DNA of 8,508 bases from an uncultured Veillonella sp. (GCA_900552445.1 URZS01000029.1:1-8508), one strand, 5' to 3'. Shown: positions 1 through 7,554, numbered from the stretch's first letter. Program-made: numbers and translations. Notes: generated by a model not told the origin, from the sequence alone.

Positions 1-685
1 TACCTGCTGGATACAATGGAATAAAAGCTGTATATAGACGAGCAATTGGGAAGTGATTATTTACATAACCAAATACTTTTTCCACTAACGGTTGATGTAA
101 CATAGGAGATTCTGTTTGTTGTACAAATAAACCATCTTTTTTAAGAGCTTTCAATGTATTCTTATAGAACTCTTCAGTAAATAAACCTTCACCAGGGCCA
201 ATTGGATCAGAGCAATCTACAATAATTACATCATAATAATCTTCTGCTTCTGCCATAAATCCAATACCATCACCAATTTTTACAGTTAATTTTGGATGGT
301 TTTCAATCATAGCTTTTGCAATAGTTGGTAAATATTGTTTTGCTAACTCTACAACTTTGCCATCGATTTCAACCATGGTTACTTCTTTTACACAGTCATG
401 ACGTACGCATTCTCTAGCTACGCCACCATCACCACCACCGATGATCAATACTCGTTCAGGATTTGGGTGCAAGAATAATGGTACATGGCTCATCATTTCA
501 TGATAGATAAACTCTTCACGTTCAGACGTTTGGAATACACCATCTAAAGCGAGCATCATACCATACTCTTTAGACTTGAATACTTCAATTTTTTGGAACT
601 CAGATTCACCAGAGTATAATACTTCTTCTGCTTCCGCACTGAGACGTAAATGAGGCGTTTGCTCCTCAGTAATCCATTGACTCAT
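1..685 (-). CDS. speE: Spermidine synthase (polyamine aminopropyltransferase), 3' end beyond window
   Basis: This cytosolic enzyme transfers an aminopropyl group from decarboxylated S-adenosylmethionine to putrescine, giving spermidine. I translated 228 residues by hand from the ATG at 685-683. The frame is open to the window edge, so roughly 50-60 C-terminal residues are missing compared with a usual family length of about 275-295. The short N-terminal beta domain is followed by a Rossmann-like methyltransferase fold. Visible motifs are YHEMMSH (61-67), the nucleotide-binding GGGDGG (83-88), the acidic VEID (105-108), GDG (138-140) and the active-site segment DCSDPIGP (157-164), whose D157 and D160 match the family's catalytic aspartates. 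The start is set by AGGAGG six bases upstream of the ATG and by the normal position of the family N-terminus. The gene follows an 83-bp spacer with a strong hairpin. No speD is visible, so the source of decarboxylated SAM cannot be judged here. Confidence 0.95.
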   Translation of the reverse strand, partial: MSQWITEEQTPHLRLSAEAEEVLYSGESEFQKIEVFKSKEYGMMLALDGVFQTSEREEFIYHEMMSHVPLFLHPNPERVLIIGGGDGGVARECVRHDCVKEVTMVEIDGKVVELAKQYLPTIAKAMIENHPKLTVKIGDGIGFMAEAEDYYDVIIVDCSDPIGPGEGLFTEEFYKNTLKALKKDGLFVQQTESPMLHQPLVEKVFGYVNNHFPIARLYTAFIPLYPAG

Positions 686-712
686 GTAGTACCTCCTACT
701 ATGTATACTACA

Positions 713-742
713 ATACGCACCGTAGAATCCTACGATGCGTAT
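713..742 (-). other. 13-bp stem-loop in the speE leader
   Basis: Two 13-base arms (713-725 and 730-742) flank a 4-base loop (726-729). In minus-strand RNA all 13 positions pair, one of them as a G.U wobble, and the arms contain several G-C pairs. The structure lies between the stop codon of the C39-like gene and the speE ribosome binding site, about 22 bases before the AGGAGG. Only two U residues follow it before G, so it does not look like a standard intrinsic terminator. It could shield the 3' end of the upstream message, act as a processing site or modulate speE. The hairpin is seen in the sequence; its role is inference. Confidence 0.55.
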
Positions 743-768
743 GTATATTACGTTAATTGCTCTATTAT

Positions 769-1398
769 TTAACCTTTACGACTAATATAACAGAAGCCAC
801 CACCTAAAATGGTATCTTTCATCCAATTCGCCAAAGAGAAATCACGGATTTCACCTTCATCAAAGATGCCACAGCGAATATCATCGCCATCCTTAAATAT
901 TTTGTAAATTGGAACCCAATGCCATGTATAAAGAGCCTTTTCTTTCCCTTTATGACGATTCAAAAATGCAACGGGCACATCTTGTGCCAACGCATCATGA
1001 ATAAACTGAGCTGCTGCTTCCACTTCTACGCGAGATGCACAGAAAGGAGATACATTCAGCATATGTACATCATAAGGTAAGTTTTGATCCTCTAATAATC
1101 GGATAAGGCCACGTTCCATCCATTGTGTTTTATATACGCCACCACCAAAGCGTGGTTTTACATATTTCCAAACTAAGTTCATCCGTTCTAAAGCAAGTGT
1201 TTGATCGGATGTGGTTTCCAAATCTAATAAGCCATCCCTAAATAGCGAATAACTCAATACTTGTGATGCCGATGTAGGACCACAACCAGATAAGCGTTGC
1301 CACTCGTCTGTGAACCACTCTTGGTCGTAACCATGTGACGTTTCACCGTTTACATCGATATATAGCCACTCCGGATGTTTAATAGATACATCGTTCAT
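769..1398 (-). CDS. C39-like (papain-fold) cysteine peptidase family protein, function unknown
   Basis: This 209-residue protein has no signal peptide or membrane segment, so it is probably cytosolic. Its layout resembles Peptidase_C39-like proteins. GCGPTSASQVL at 38-48 puts a candidate nucleophile at Cys39, WHWVPIYKI at 159-167 puts a candidate catalytic His at 160, and Asp180/Glu181 in IFDEGE could complete a triad. Asn147 or Gln34 might assist the oxyanion hole. C39-like folds include true peptidases, bacteriocin leader peptidases and acyltransferase-like enzymes, and nothing here identifies the substrate. There is no adjacent ABC exporter or bacteriocin-like small ORF, which argues against a leader-peptidase role. 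The ATG lies 4 bp after the cyclophilin stop. A GAAGG inside the last cyclophilin codons is the likely ribosome binding site, implying coupled translation. I recognise the fold from motifs only; the biological role is unassigned. Confidence 0.85.
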   Translation of the reverse strand: MNDVSIKHPEWLYIDVNGETSHGYDQEWFTDEWQRLSGCGPTSASQVLSYSLFRDGLLDLETTSDQTLALERMNLVWKYVKPRFGGGVYKTQWMERGLIRLLEDQNLPYDVHMLNVSPFCASRVEVEAAAQFIHDALAQDVPVAFLNRHKGKEKALYTWHWVPIYKIFKDGDDIRCGIFDEGEIRDFSLANWMKDTILGGGFCYISRKG

Positions 1399-1402
1399 GA
1401 GA

Positions 1403-1837
1403 TTAACCTTCGATTACTTCAACAGTTTCCATGATAGCACCTTGGTGGATACCATCAACTACGTCCATACCTTCGATTACTTTACCAAATACTGTATGCA
1501 CACCATCCAAATGAGGTTGTGGTTCGTATACGATAAAGAATTGGCTACCGCCTGTATTAGGGCCACGATGAGCCATGGATAATGCGCCACGTTCATGTTT
1601 GTGAGGATTGCCAATTAATTCATCTTTAATTGTGTAACCAGGACCACCAGTACCATTGCCATTAGGGCAACCGCCTTGTGCTACGAAACCAGGGATTACA
1701 CGGTGAAAACGAAGACCGTTATAGAAACCTTTGTTGATTAAGTCTACAAAGTTTTGAACTGTGCCAGGAGCTTCTTTATCAAATAACTCGATTACGATAT
1801 CGCCGCCGTCAGCCATATGGATTTTTGCTTTTTTCAT
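1403..1837 (-). CDS. Cyclophilin-type peptidyl-prolyl cis-trans isomerase, cytoplasmic
   Basis: This is a 144-residue single-domain cyclophilin that catalyses cis-trans isomerisation of Xaa-Pro bonds and assists protein folding. It has no signal peptide, so it should act in the cytosol. Active-site motifs are clear: [13 protein letters not shown] (44-56) with catalytic Arg46, Phe51 and Gln54; [16 protein letters not shown] (87-102) with Gln99 and Phe101; and [12 protein letters not shown] (109-120) with His114. The position equivalent to Trp121 of human cyclophilin A is His109, a change common in bacterial members and generally linked to weak cyclosporin binding. The length is typical of minimal bacterial cyclophilins. 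The ATG overlaps the stop of the upstream tcdA-like gene in an ATGA (1834-1837), and a GGAGG sits ten bases before the ATG inside that gene. I give no gene symbol because ppiA, ppiB and other paralogue names cannot be separated from this sequence alone. Confidence 0.95.
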   Translation of the reverse strand: MKKAKIHMADGGDIVIELFDKEAPGTVQNFVDLINKGFYNGLRFHRVIPGFVAQGGCPNGNGTGGPGYTIKDELIGNPHKHERGALSMAHRGPNTGGSQFFIVYEPQPHLDGVHTVFGKVIEGMDVVDGIHQGAIMETVEVIEG

Positions 1838-2541
1838 TGTTCAGGTACCTCCAAAATTGTACGCAACACATGTGCTGCTAATATAAAACCTGCCACTGGG
1901 GGCACAAAACTACATGTTCCAGGACTTGTTGCTTCACCTCGGAACTGTGGTTTTGTCGGTTTTTCTGTAGAAAATAAAACTAATTGTTTTTTTATGCCCC
2001 GTTTTTTTAACTCCCGACGCATAACGCGCGCCAAAGGACATGTATGAGACTTATTGATATCAGCAATCATAAGTTTTTCCGGGTAAAAGCGATTACCGCC
2101 GCCCATACAAGAAATAACAGGGATGCTTTCACGTTGACAAATCTCAATAATATTAAGTTTAGCCGTTACCATGTCGATGGCATCAATAACATAATCAACA
2201 TGTAAGCTTTGAATAAACCCAGGATAAGATTCCTCAGTATACATAATATCATGAGTTTCTATGATCACATCAGGATTAATAGAAAGAGCTCGCGCCTTTG
2301 CTACCTCTACCTTCCGCTCACCAATAGTATCATGAGTCGTAATCATTTGGCGATTCAAATTACTAGGAGCAATGGAGTCACCATCAATAATAACGATACG
2401 CCCCACACCGGCACGAACTAGCGCCTCTAAGGCCCCGCCACCTACGCCACCGACACCAAAGAGTGCGATAGATGTATCCTTTAATGTTTGGATCTTATCT
2501 GGTCCAACCAACCATTCCAAACGAGTTAACATATATTCCAT
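1834..2541 (-). CDS. tcdA: TcdA-like tRNA threonylcarbamoyladenosine dehydratase (ThiF/MoeB/HesA family)
   Basis: This 235-residue protein has the E1-like, ATP-dependent adenylating fold. TcdA proteins dehydrate t6A at position 37 of ANN-decoding tRNAs to the cyclic form ct6A. Visible motifs are the nucleotide-binding GVGGVGG (29-35), [14 protein letters not shown] (52-65) with the family's Asp and Arg contacts, and [10 protein letters not shown] (120-129). The N-terminal RLEWLVG segment and the hydrophobic C-terminal [13 protein letters not shown] (214-226) also match the E. coli TcdA (CsdL/YgdL) layout. Only scattered Cys residues (135, 145, 168, 210) occur, and the C-terminal zinc CxxC pairs of MoeB/ThiF are absent, which favours TcdA over a sulfur-carrier activator. 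The start at 2541 forms TAATG with the preceding stop. Its ribosome binding site is a weak GGCGGG, so expression probably relies on coupling to the glyoxalase gene. An in-frame ATG three codons later is an alternative start. Confidence 0.88.
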   Translation of the reverse strand: MEYMLTRLEWLVGPDKIQTLKDTSIALFGVGGVGGGALEALVRAGVGRIVIIDGDSIAPSNLNRQMITTHDTIGERKVEVAKARALSINPDVIIETHDIMYTEESYPGFIQSLHVDYVIDAIDMVTAKLNIIEICQRESIPVISCMGGGNRFYPEKLMIADINKSHTCPLARVMRRELKKRGIKKQLVLFSTEKPTKPQFRGEATSPGTCSFVPPVAGFILAAHVLRTILEVPEQ

Positions 2542-2915
2542 TAATATTTACCCGCCGGAATAATTTCTGTCCAATATCCATCTGGATCTGCAATGAAATA
2601 AATGCCCATGTCAGCATTTTCATAGGCTACTACGCCCATCTCTTTGTGTTTTTTCAAAGCTGCTTCGTAGTCATCTACATAAAACGCCAAATGGAATTCA
2701 TTGTCCCCTAAATTATAAGGGCGGTCCCAGTCGCGTAACCATGTAAGTTCTAATTCATGCGCTGTATGTGGACTTTTTAAATAAACGAGAGTAAAAGCAC
2801 CACTTGGGTCTTCCAAACGGCGAGATTCCTCGAGCAGTAAAGCCTCTTTATAGAACGCTAGACTTTTATCAAGATCCTTAACATTTATATTATTATGAGC
2901 AAATGAAAACTTCAT
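2541..2915 (-). CDS. gloA: Glyoxalase I family protein (lactoylglutathione lyase-like, VOC fold)
   Basis: This 124-residue vicinal-oxygen-chelate protein is the size of bacterial glyoxalase I, which converts the hemithioacetal of methylglyoxal and a thiol into S-lactoyl-thiol. Two beta-alpha-beta-beta-beta modules are evident, about 5-59 and 73-118. The four metal ligands of E. coli GloA all have counterparts: His7 (FAHNNINV), Glu56 (HELELTW), His75 (EFHLAFYVD) and Glu117 (YWTEIIP). The DPDGYW signature at 110-115 is also present. The ATG at 2915 has a strong AGGAGG four bases upstream. The gene opens a compact cassette after a 79-bp AT-rich gap behind sbcC, so it may carry its own promoter there, although I find no convincing hexamer pair. 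The metal site is seen directly. Use of glutathione rather than another low-molecular-weight thiol is uncertain if the host is a Negativicute. Confidence 0.88.
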   Translation of the reverse strand: MKFSFAHNNINVKDLDKSLAFYKEALLLEESRRLEDPSGAFTLVYLKSPHTAHELELTWLRDWDRPYNLGDNEFHLAFYVDDYEAALKKHKEMGVVAYENADMGIYFIADPDGYWTEIIPAGKY

Positions 2916-2994
2916 AGGACCTCCTTTTATAAATACAGTATATTTTTGTAGGAATTATCCTCTTTTAATAGTATCACATTTTGTAATTCTATAG

Positions 2995-5900
2995 CTAGTT
3001 AATCACAAATTTTGCCGTACTGCCATCGTCACCACGCGTGACCTCTAAATGCGCAGGTATACGAGTTTTCAATTCTGGTACATGAGAAATCATACCGATG
3101 AGGCGTCCAGAAGATTGTAATTGTACCAATGTTTCCATAGCAAGTTCTAATGTATCTGGATCTAAAGTACCAAAGCCTTCGTCGATAAACATCGTATCCA
3201 TATGAATACCACCAGCATAACTTTGAATGACATCGGCTAAACCCAAGGCCAGTGCCATCGATGCTAAGAAGGTTTCACCACCAGACAATGTGTTCGCTGG
3301 TCTTGATTGACCTGTGAAAGCATCCATAACTGCCAAATCAAGGCCTTGTTTGCCTCGACCTCCACCAGTATAGTCAGACCGCTCCAAGGAATAGCGACTA
3401 CGGCTCATCTTTTGAAGTCGTAAATTGGCTGCATACACCACTTCATCTAAAATAGCACCTAGCACATATCGTTCAAAGGTTACATTTTTAAAGCCTTGTT
3501 CCCCACCATTAGCGAGGTCATTTAGACGGCTCAAGAACTCTACTTCATTACGAGCTTCACCCATAGCTACGTCAAGCTCTTCTAATGATGCTAATGTAGT
3601 TTCAATATGTTTCGTCTCTTTATCCCATGCCGCTAGATTGCCTACTAGCGTATCTCTACGCTCTACCGCCGCATCATACACCTCATCACTTACTGTAGCA
3701 CGAGGTTCAGCTATAGATTTCGCTACCTTTAACGCCGCATCATATACAGCTTGAGCTTTATTGAAAGCCTCGTCTAATGCATGTAGTTCAGTTCTAAAGG
3801 TATCTAAGGCCTTATAATCACCTAACAACTCTATAAAATCAGCTTCACATAAAGAAATCGATTGCAATGATTTTGCATATTCCTTATAGATTACATCAAG
3901 GTTGTTAGTTTCTTCTTGCACTTGTGCAGATAAGGTTTCTAGGCGCCCCCGCTTAGCATTGAGCTGTTTTCGAGCAGCCTCTAAATTCCTTTCACAAACC
4001 TCCACTTGCTCATCATATGCGTTAATGTCAGTCTCTAACGATTCTATCTGTTTACGCCATGCATCAAGATCTGTAGTTGGTAAGATTTTAGATAAAGCAT
4101 CAATCTTGGCTTGTACAGAACTAATCTGAACCTCTAAGTCATGCAAGCTTTCAAGCAATGCCTTATGACCGATCTCTAATTTCCCTAATTTTTCTTTGGC
4201 CCCACTCAATTCATCTTCATTTTTAGCTACAGTATTACTCAACTGTTCAGTATCGCCACGCAAAGCTGTGAGCCGGTCCATTTGAGATAGCAAGTCTTGT
4301 TGAATAGAATCGAATGTGTCTTCCGAAAAACCATCAATGGATGATGTAAGTTTAGACACTTGGTCTTTAACTTCCTCATCTAACTCATGTAGACGAACAA
4401 CTAACGTTTCTTTCTGACCAATTTCGCTAGCTTGCTTTTGTAGCGCCTCATCCCGCACGGCACGAGCCGCTTCTATTTCCTCTTTTGTAGGATACAACTC
4501 AGGCTTGGATGCTAACTGTGGATGCTCCGTAGAGCCACATACAGGGCAAGGCTCATTATCTACTACTAAATGGACCAGTTCAAAAGCTCGTCCCTCTGCC
4601 ATTAAATGTTCTAAACGCTCAAGCTGGACCTTCGAGTTCTTTACAGACTCATCTATAGCGGCTAAAGACCTGTCTTTAGCTTCAATATCGTTTTGAATCT
4701 TCTGTTTTTGCGCTAATAACTCAGAATATCGTTGCAACTGACTCAACTGTTCTTGGATACGAGGAATAGACTCTAATGTTTTACTATTAGCTTGGAACTG
4801 TTTTCTCGCTTCACCTAACGCAACCTCTAAATCAGCTACTAGCTTGTGCTGTGCCTGTAACTCAGCATCGCTTTTCTCGCGGTCCTTTGCTTCTAAGTTA
4901 CCCTTTAATGTAGATAATTCCTGATTTAACAGTGCTAACTCATCAAATTTCTCTGACTGTTGTCGGAGTTGAGCCAATGTAGTCCTCTTAGCTTGTATAG
5001 TTTCACCTTGAGATGCTAACGCGTCATGAGCCTCTGTACACTTAGACTCATGTTGAGATGCAATTTCCACACCTTTTTTCGCATCTGAAAGTGCGGATTC
5101 TAGTTTTTTTAATACGCCCTGTTTATCACTAAACTGTTTATATAGCTCATAGCTAGGCGTTAAAGAAGTGAGAAACTGAACCTTTTCACTTAAATTAGAA
5201 CGCTCCCCTTCTCTTGCTTTTACCAAGTCTAATGTTGAAGCAGCCTGTGTAAGAGACTGTTGTGCTTGATTATATACGGCCCATTCCTTACGCAATGCAT
5301 TGAACTGCTCCACCTCGGTAACAGCCTCATCTCGCTTCACAACAAGTCTATCACGATGGGGCCCTCGATTTACTAACAACTCACGTACATGTTGGGCAGT
5401 CAGCACTGGAGTATCCTCATCATGAGGAATGGACTGTATCAACGCCGCTTGTTTTGTCAGATTTTCCTCAATGCCTGCTTTTGCGTCATCATAAGCGGCT
5501 TTAAGAGCCTCTTGTAATTTTCGGTATAGCTCCGTTCTAAAGAGAGTGTGTAGTAACTCCTCACGTTCACTAGTGGATGCGACTAATAATTTTCGGAACT
5601 CCCCTTGTGGCAATAATACAACTTGTAAAAACTGATCTTTACGAAAACCTATAATGCGTTGCACTGTATCACGAATGGCTGCGGCAGAGGTGGCGATAAC
5701 TTTCCACTCACCATCTTTCATTTCGTATACAGTGGCACTAGCATTCTGTTCACGCATACCAGTACCGCGTTTTTTAGCTACCAATTGTTTTGGCAATCTT
5801 TCAACACGATACTGAGCCTCACCGATAGCAAAAGAAAAGTCAACCCGCGTCATACGTTCAGGTTCTGCAAAATCACTGCGGATAGCATCTGTTTTTCGCA

Positions 5901-6078
5901 CTTCCCCACTAGGTTCGCCATATAAGGCATACACCATAGCATCGAGTATAGATGTTTTCCCTGCCCCCGTAGGACCAGAGATAAGAAACATGGAGTGATC
6001 TTGGAGCGCACTAAAGTCCAATGTAACCGAATCGCGATACGGACCAAAGGCTTCTATAGTTAAAGATATAGGCTTCAT
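2995..6078 (-). CDS. sbcC: SbcC, ATPase/coiled-coil subunit of the SbcCD nuclease (Rad50 family)
   Basis: With SbcD this cytosolic SMC-like ATPase forms the bacterial Mre11-Rad50 complex, which cleaves DNA hairpins, processes blocked double-strand ends and limits long palindromes. The 1027 residues match the usual size (E. coli 1048). The N-terminal ATPase lobe carries the Walker A motif GPTGAGKT (35-42) and the FLQVVLLPQGEF segment, whose Gln158 lies in the Q-loop region. Two long heptad-rich arms, about 190-500 and 520-860, flank the zinc hook CPVCG with Cys511 and Cys514. The C-terminal lobe has the signature TLSGGET (930-936), Walker B MFIDEGFGTLD (963-973) with Asp966/Glu967, and a conserved His999 (SHVPEL). 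The ATG directly abuts the sbcD stop, and its AGGAGG lies inside the sbcD C-terminal codons, so the subunits should be translationally coupled. The gene ends in TAG, and no frameshift is seen. Everything needed for ATP-driven engagement is intact. Confidence 0.97.
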   Translation of the reverse strand: MKPISLTIEAFGPYRDSVTLDFSALQDHSMFLISGPTGAGKTSILDAMVYALYGEPSGEVRKTDAIRSDFAEPERMTRVDFSFAIGEAQYRVERLPKQLVAKKRGTGMREQNASATVYEMKDGEWKVIATSAAAIRDTVQRIIGFRKDQFLQVVLLPQGEFRKLLVASTSEREELLHTLFRTELYRKLQEALKAAYDDAKAGIEENLTKQAALIQSIPHDEDTPVLTAQHVRELLVNRGPHRDRLVVKRDEAVTEVEQFNALRKEWAVYNQAQQSLTQAASTLDLVKAREGERSNLSEKVQFLTSLTPSYELYKQFSDKQGVLKKLESALSDAKKGVEIASQHESKCTEAHDALASQGETIQAKRTTLAQLRQQSEKFDELALLNQELSTLKGNLEAKDREKSDAELQAQHKLVADLEVALGEARKQFQANSKTLESIPRIQEQLSQLQRYSELLAQKQKIQNDIEAKDRSLAAIDESVKNSKVQLERLEHLMAEGRAFELVHLVVDNEPCPVCGSTEHPQLASKPELYPTKEEIEAARAVRDEALQKQASEIGQKETLVVRLHELDEEVKDQVSKLTSSIDGFSEDTFDSIQQDLLSQMDRLTALRGDTEQLSNTVAKNEDELSGAKEKLGKLEIGHKALLESLHDLEVQISSVQAKIDALSKILPTTDLDAWRKQIESLETDINAYDEQVEVCERNLEAARKQLNAKRGRLETLSAQVQEETNNLDVIYKEYAKSLQSISLCEADFIELLGDYKALDTFRTELHALDEAFNKAQAVYDAALKVAKSIAEPRATVSDEVYDAAVERRDTLVGNLAAWDKETKHIETTLASLEELDVAMGEARNEVEFLSRLNDLANGGEQGFKNVTFERYVLGAILDEVVYAANLRLQKMSRSRYSLERSDYTGGGRGKQGLDLAVMDAFTGQSRPANTLSGGETFLASMALALGLADVIQSYAGGIHMDTMFIDEGFGTLDPDTLELAMETLVQLQSSGRLIGMISHVPELKTRIPAHLEVTRGDDGSTAKFVIN

Positions 6079-7449
6079 TTAGTCCTCCTTTAGAATTCGA
6101 TCCCACACAGAGTTGATGTAATGTTGCTCACGCTCTGTTAATGGTTCTTTCCACACGGTTTCGGCAAATTGATTAAATAATTCACGCTCGTTTAATTCTT
6201 TAAAAACTGCATCCCCCATGTCAGCCATAGGCGCTGCCACACGGCCTACTAGGTCAATTGTCATACAGCGATGATAGACTTGGCGCAACTTAGCCATCCC
6301 ATCCATAATAGGCATCGTATCGAGCAATCGAGCCTGCACATAATCGTCTTTATGCTTAGCCTGTAATTCCTTATTGTTTAGCAAATCGTCAAAATAGCCT
6401 TCCAATATTACAACGTCGCGCTTCGCTTCTACAGGAATGGTGCTAATCTCTACATTACCTTTTGTATCCATATCAATGATGGTAAAAGACTTCTTCTGCG
6501 TATATTCATCAAAGGAATATTTTAAAGGCGATCCGCTATAGCGGATATAGTCAGCCCCCATTCGTTGCGGGCCATGTAAATGTCCTAATGCTGTATAGTG
6601 AAAGTCTTTAAAAACTTGAGGATTAACCTGTTCACTACCACCTACAGACAAGGTACGCTCTGAGCCACCTACATCGCCGCCCATGACAAAGGCATGACTA
6701 ATAGCAATGCTGCGCATCCCCTTTGGTACTTGTTTGTACAAGTGGTCGCTCCAAGCTTGATACATTTGATCATAATTATGTAGATTTAAAGTAGCCTCAT
6801 TATTTCGGTCTATGTTTTGTTCTAATGTGTCAAAGTTTTCTATTTCACCAGACTTTGCATCGGCCATATCAACACTAGCAAACAAAGAGTCCTCAACAAC
6901 ATCTATAGATGCTTTTTTAGATTTAGACCGCTTAGATTTCGCTTTAGCCTTAAATTCTACATCTCCCACATTCTCTATATATTGAGCCATTTCCAAAGAA
7001 GGGGTAGCAGAACCTAACCCTAATGCATCACCAATGCGACGAGGCTCGCTAAAAGGCATAGGGCAAATGGCCACTTTGCCATCAGGGCCTTCAAATTCAA
7101 AGGGTTGTAATGCGTGATGAGGAGAGCCCCAAATATGGATTCCGGATTGACTCAACATAGAGCGGCCCACTTCAAGGCGTTCTGCCCCATCGTGATTACC
7201 ACTTACCACGAAGAGTGGTACCTTATAATCCATAGCGAGACGTGTAATGATGGAGTCCCACAACTCAACGGCTTCAATAGGTGGCACTGCTCTATCAAAA
7301 ATATCCCCTGCTAGCAATATGCCATCAATTTTTTCATCTTTCAAAATAGTAAAGAACTGCTTCTCCAACACATGAGCTTGGTCATCTGTTAAATACTGAC
7401 CATAAAAAATACGTCCTAAATGCCAATCGGCAGTATGTAATAAACGCAT
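6079..7449 (-). CDS. sbcD: SbcD, metallophosphoesterase nuclease subunit of SbcCD (Mre11 family)
   Basis: This manganese-dependent nuclease partners with SbcC and provides 3'-5' exonuclease and hairpin endonuclease activity. All five phosphoesterase motifs are visible: ADWHLG with Asp8/His10, GDIFD with Asp49, GNHD with Asn85/His86/Asp87, SHAF with His252, and GHLHGPQ with His290/His292. The C-terminal capping region extends to residue 456. Relatives are usually about 375-410 residues. The excess is explained by an insert at roughly 160-222 that begins with a Lys/Ser/Arg-rich run (167-179, eight basic residues in 13) and continues as an acidic, probably disordered linker between the first and second halves of the nuclease core. 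The ATG follows a G-rich ribosome binding site (AAGGGGGG) by five bases. The gene lies 119 bp after nfo, with a candidate promoter in between, and directly precedes sbcC. Confidence 0.96.
   Translation of the reverse strand: MRLLHTADWHLGRIFYGQYLTDDQAHVLEKQFFTILKDEKIDGILLAGDIFDRAVPPIEAVELWDSIITRLAMDYKVPLFVVSGNHDGAERLEVGRSMLSQSGIHIWGSPHHALQPFEFEGPDGKVAICPMPFSEPRRIGDALGLGSATPSLEMAQYIENVGDVEFKAKAKSKRSKSKKASIDVVEDSLFASVDMADAKSGEIENFDTLEQNIDRNNEATLNLHNYDQMYQAWSDHLYKQVPKGMRSIAISHAFVMGGDVGGSERTLSVGGSEQVNPQVFKDFHYTALGHLHGPQRMGADYIRYSGSPLKYSFDEYTQKKSFTIIDMDTKGNVEISTIPVEAKRDVVILEGYFDDLLNNKELQAKHKDDYVQARLLDTMPIMDGMAKLRQVYHRCMTIDLVGRVAAPMADMGDAVFKELNERELFNQFAETVWKEPLTEREQHYINSVWDRILKED
6784..6972 (-). other. 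Low-complexity insert region within sbcD (residues about 160-222)
   Basis: The encoded segment opens with alternating Lys/Ser/Arg (residues 167-179), then turns acidic and Asn/Asp/Glu-rich, with no recognisable motif. It stays in frame, and the nuclease motifs on both sides are intact, so it is not a pseudogene scar. It lies after the MPFSEPR segment and before the SHAF motif, where shorter SbcD proteins have only a loop or short helix. The boundaries are approximate because no alignment was run. Confidence 0.6.
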
Positions 7450-7454
7450 TTTGT

Positions 7455-7462
7455 CCCCCCTT
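7455..7462 (-). promoter_or_regulatory. G-rich ribosome binding site of sbcD
   Basis: On the minus strand the sequence AAGGGGGG ends five bases before the sbcD ATG. It is a purine-rich Shine-Dalgarno equivalent built around six consecutive G residues, unlike the AGGAGG used by sbcC, speE and the glyoxalase gene. It supports the chosen start. Gain or loss of a G would change spacing slightly. Confidence 0.6.
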
Positions 7463-7492
7463 TCCAGTTCTCCTATTCCTTATACTTATACT

Positions 7493-7554
7493 ATTTAGAT
7501 GGTTATATCGTGCTCGTAATACGAGTAGTTATATAAACTATTATATAACTAAAT
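7493..7554 (-). promoter_or_regulatory. Nested, competing inverted repeats in the nfo-sbcD spacer
   Basis: Three pairings are possible in minus-strand RNA. A 9-bp perfect stem pairs arms 7527-7535 and 7542-7550 around a 6-base loop. A smaller 5-bp stem pairs 7513-7517 with 7521-7525 around a 3-base loop. A long-range option pairs 7549-7554 with 7493-7498 and the adjacent TTATAT (7543-7548) with 7503-7508, enclosing the small stem and excluding the 9-bp stem. Most pairs are A-U, so stability is modest, and no U-tract follows either stem. The region may be an operator, since the 9-bp palindrome overlaps the candidate -10 box, or a leader structure. The repeats are visible; function is inference. 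Confidence 0.4.

Noticed and set aside
769..1398. C39-like protein as a bacteriocin leader peptidase or part of an export system
   Set aside because: No ABC transporter, double-glycine leader peptide or immunity-like gene is adjacent, and the protein lacks fused transporter domains.
2916..2994. Promoter or terminator in the sbcC-glyoxalase gap
   Set aside because: The gap is AT-rich and contains TATACT- and TATAAA-like words, but none has a convincing -35 partner at 16-18 bases. The only inverted repeat (AGGA/TCCT) is four base pairs, too short to call.
3425..3754. Plus-strand open frame of 109 codons inside sbcC
   Set aside because: It is an antisense shadow of the continuous sbcC coding sequence, has a composition typical of reversed coding DNA, and lacks a ribosome binding site or a recognisable motif.
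5850..6047. Second minus-strand open frame of 65 codons overlapping the sbcC start
   Set aside because: It is an out-of-frame overlap with the Walker A region of sbcC, which is clearly the real frame. It has no supporting start signal.
7527..7550. 9-bp inverted repeat as an intrinsic terminator for nfo
   Set aside because: The stem is almost wholly A-U and is not followed by a run of U on the minus strand, so it does not meet the usual criteria. It is reported only as a structural or operator candidate.
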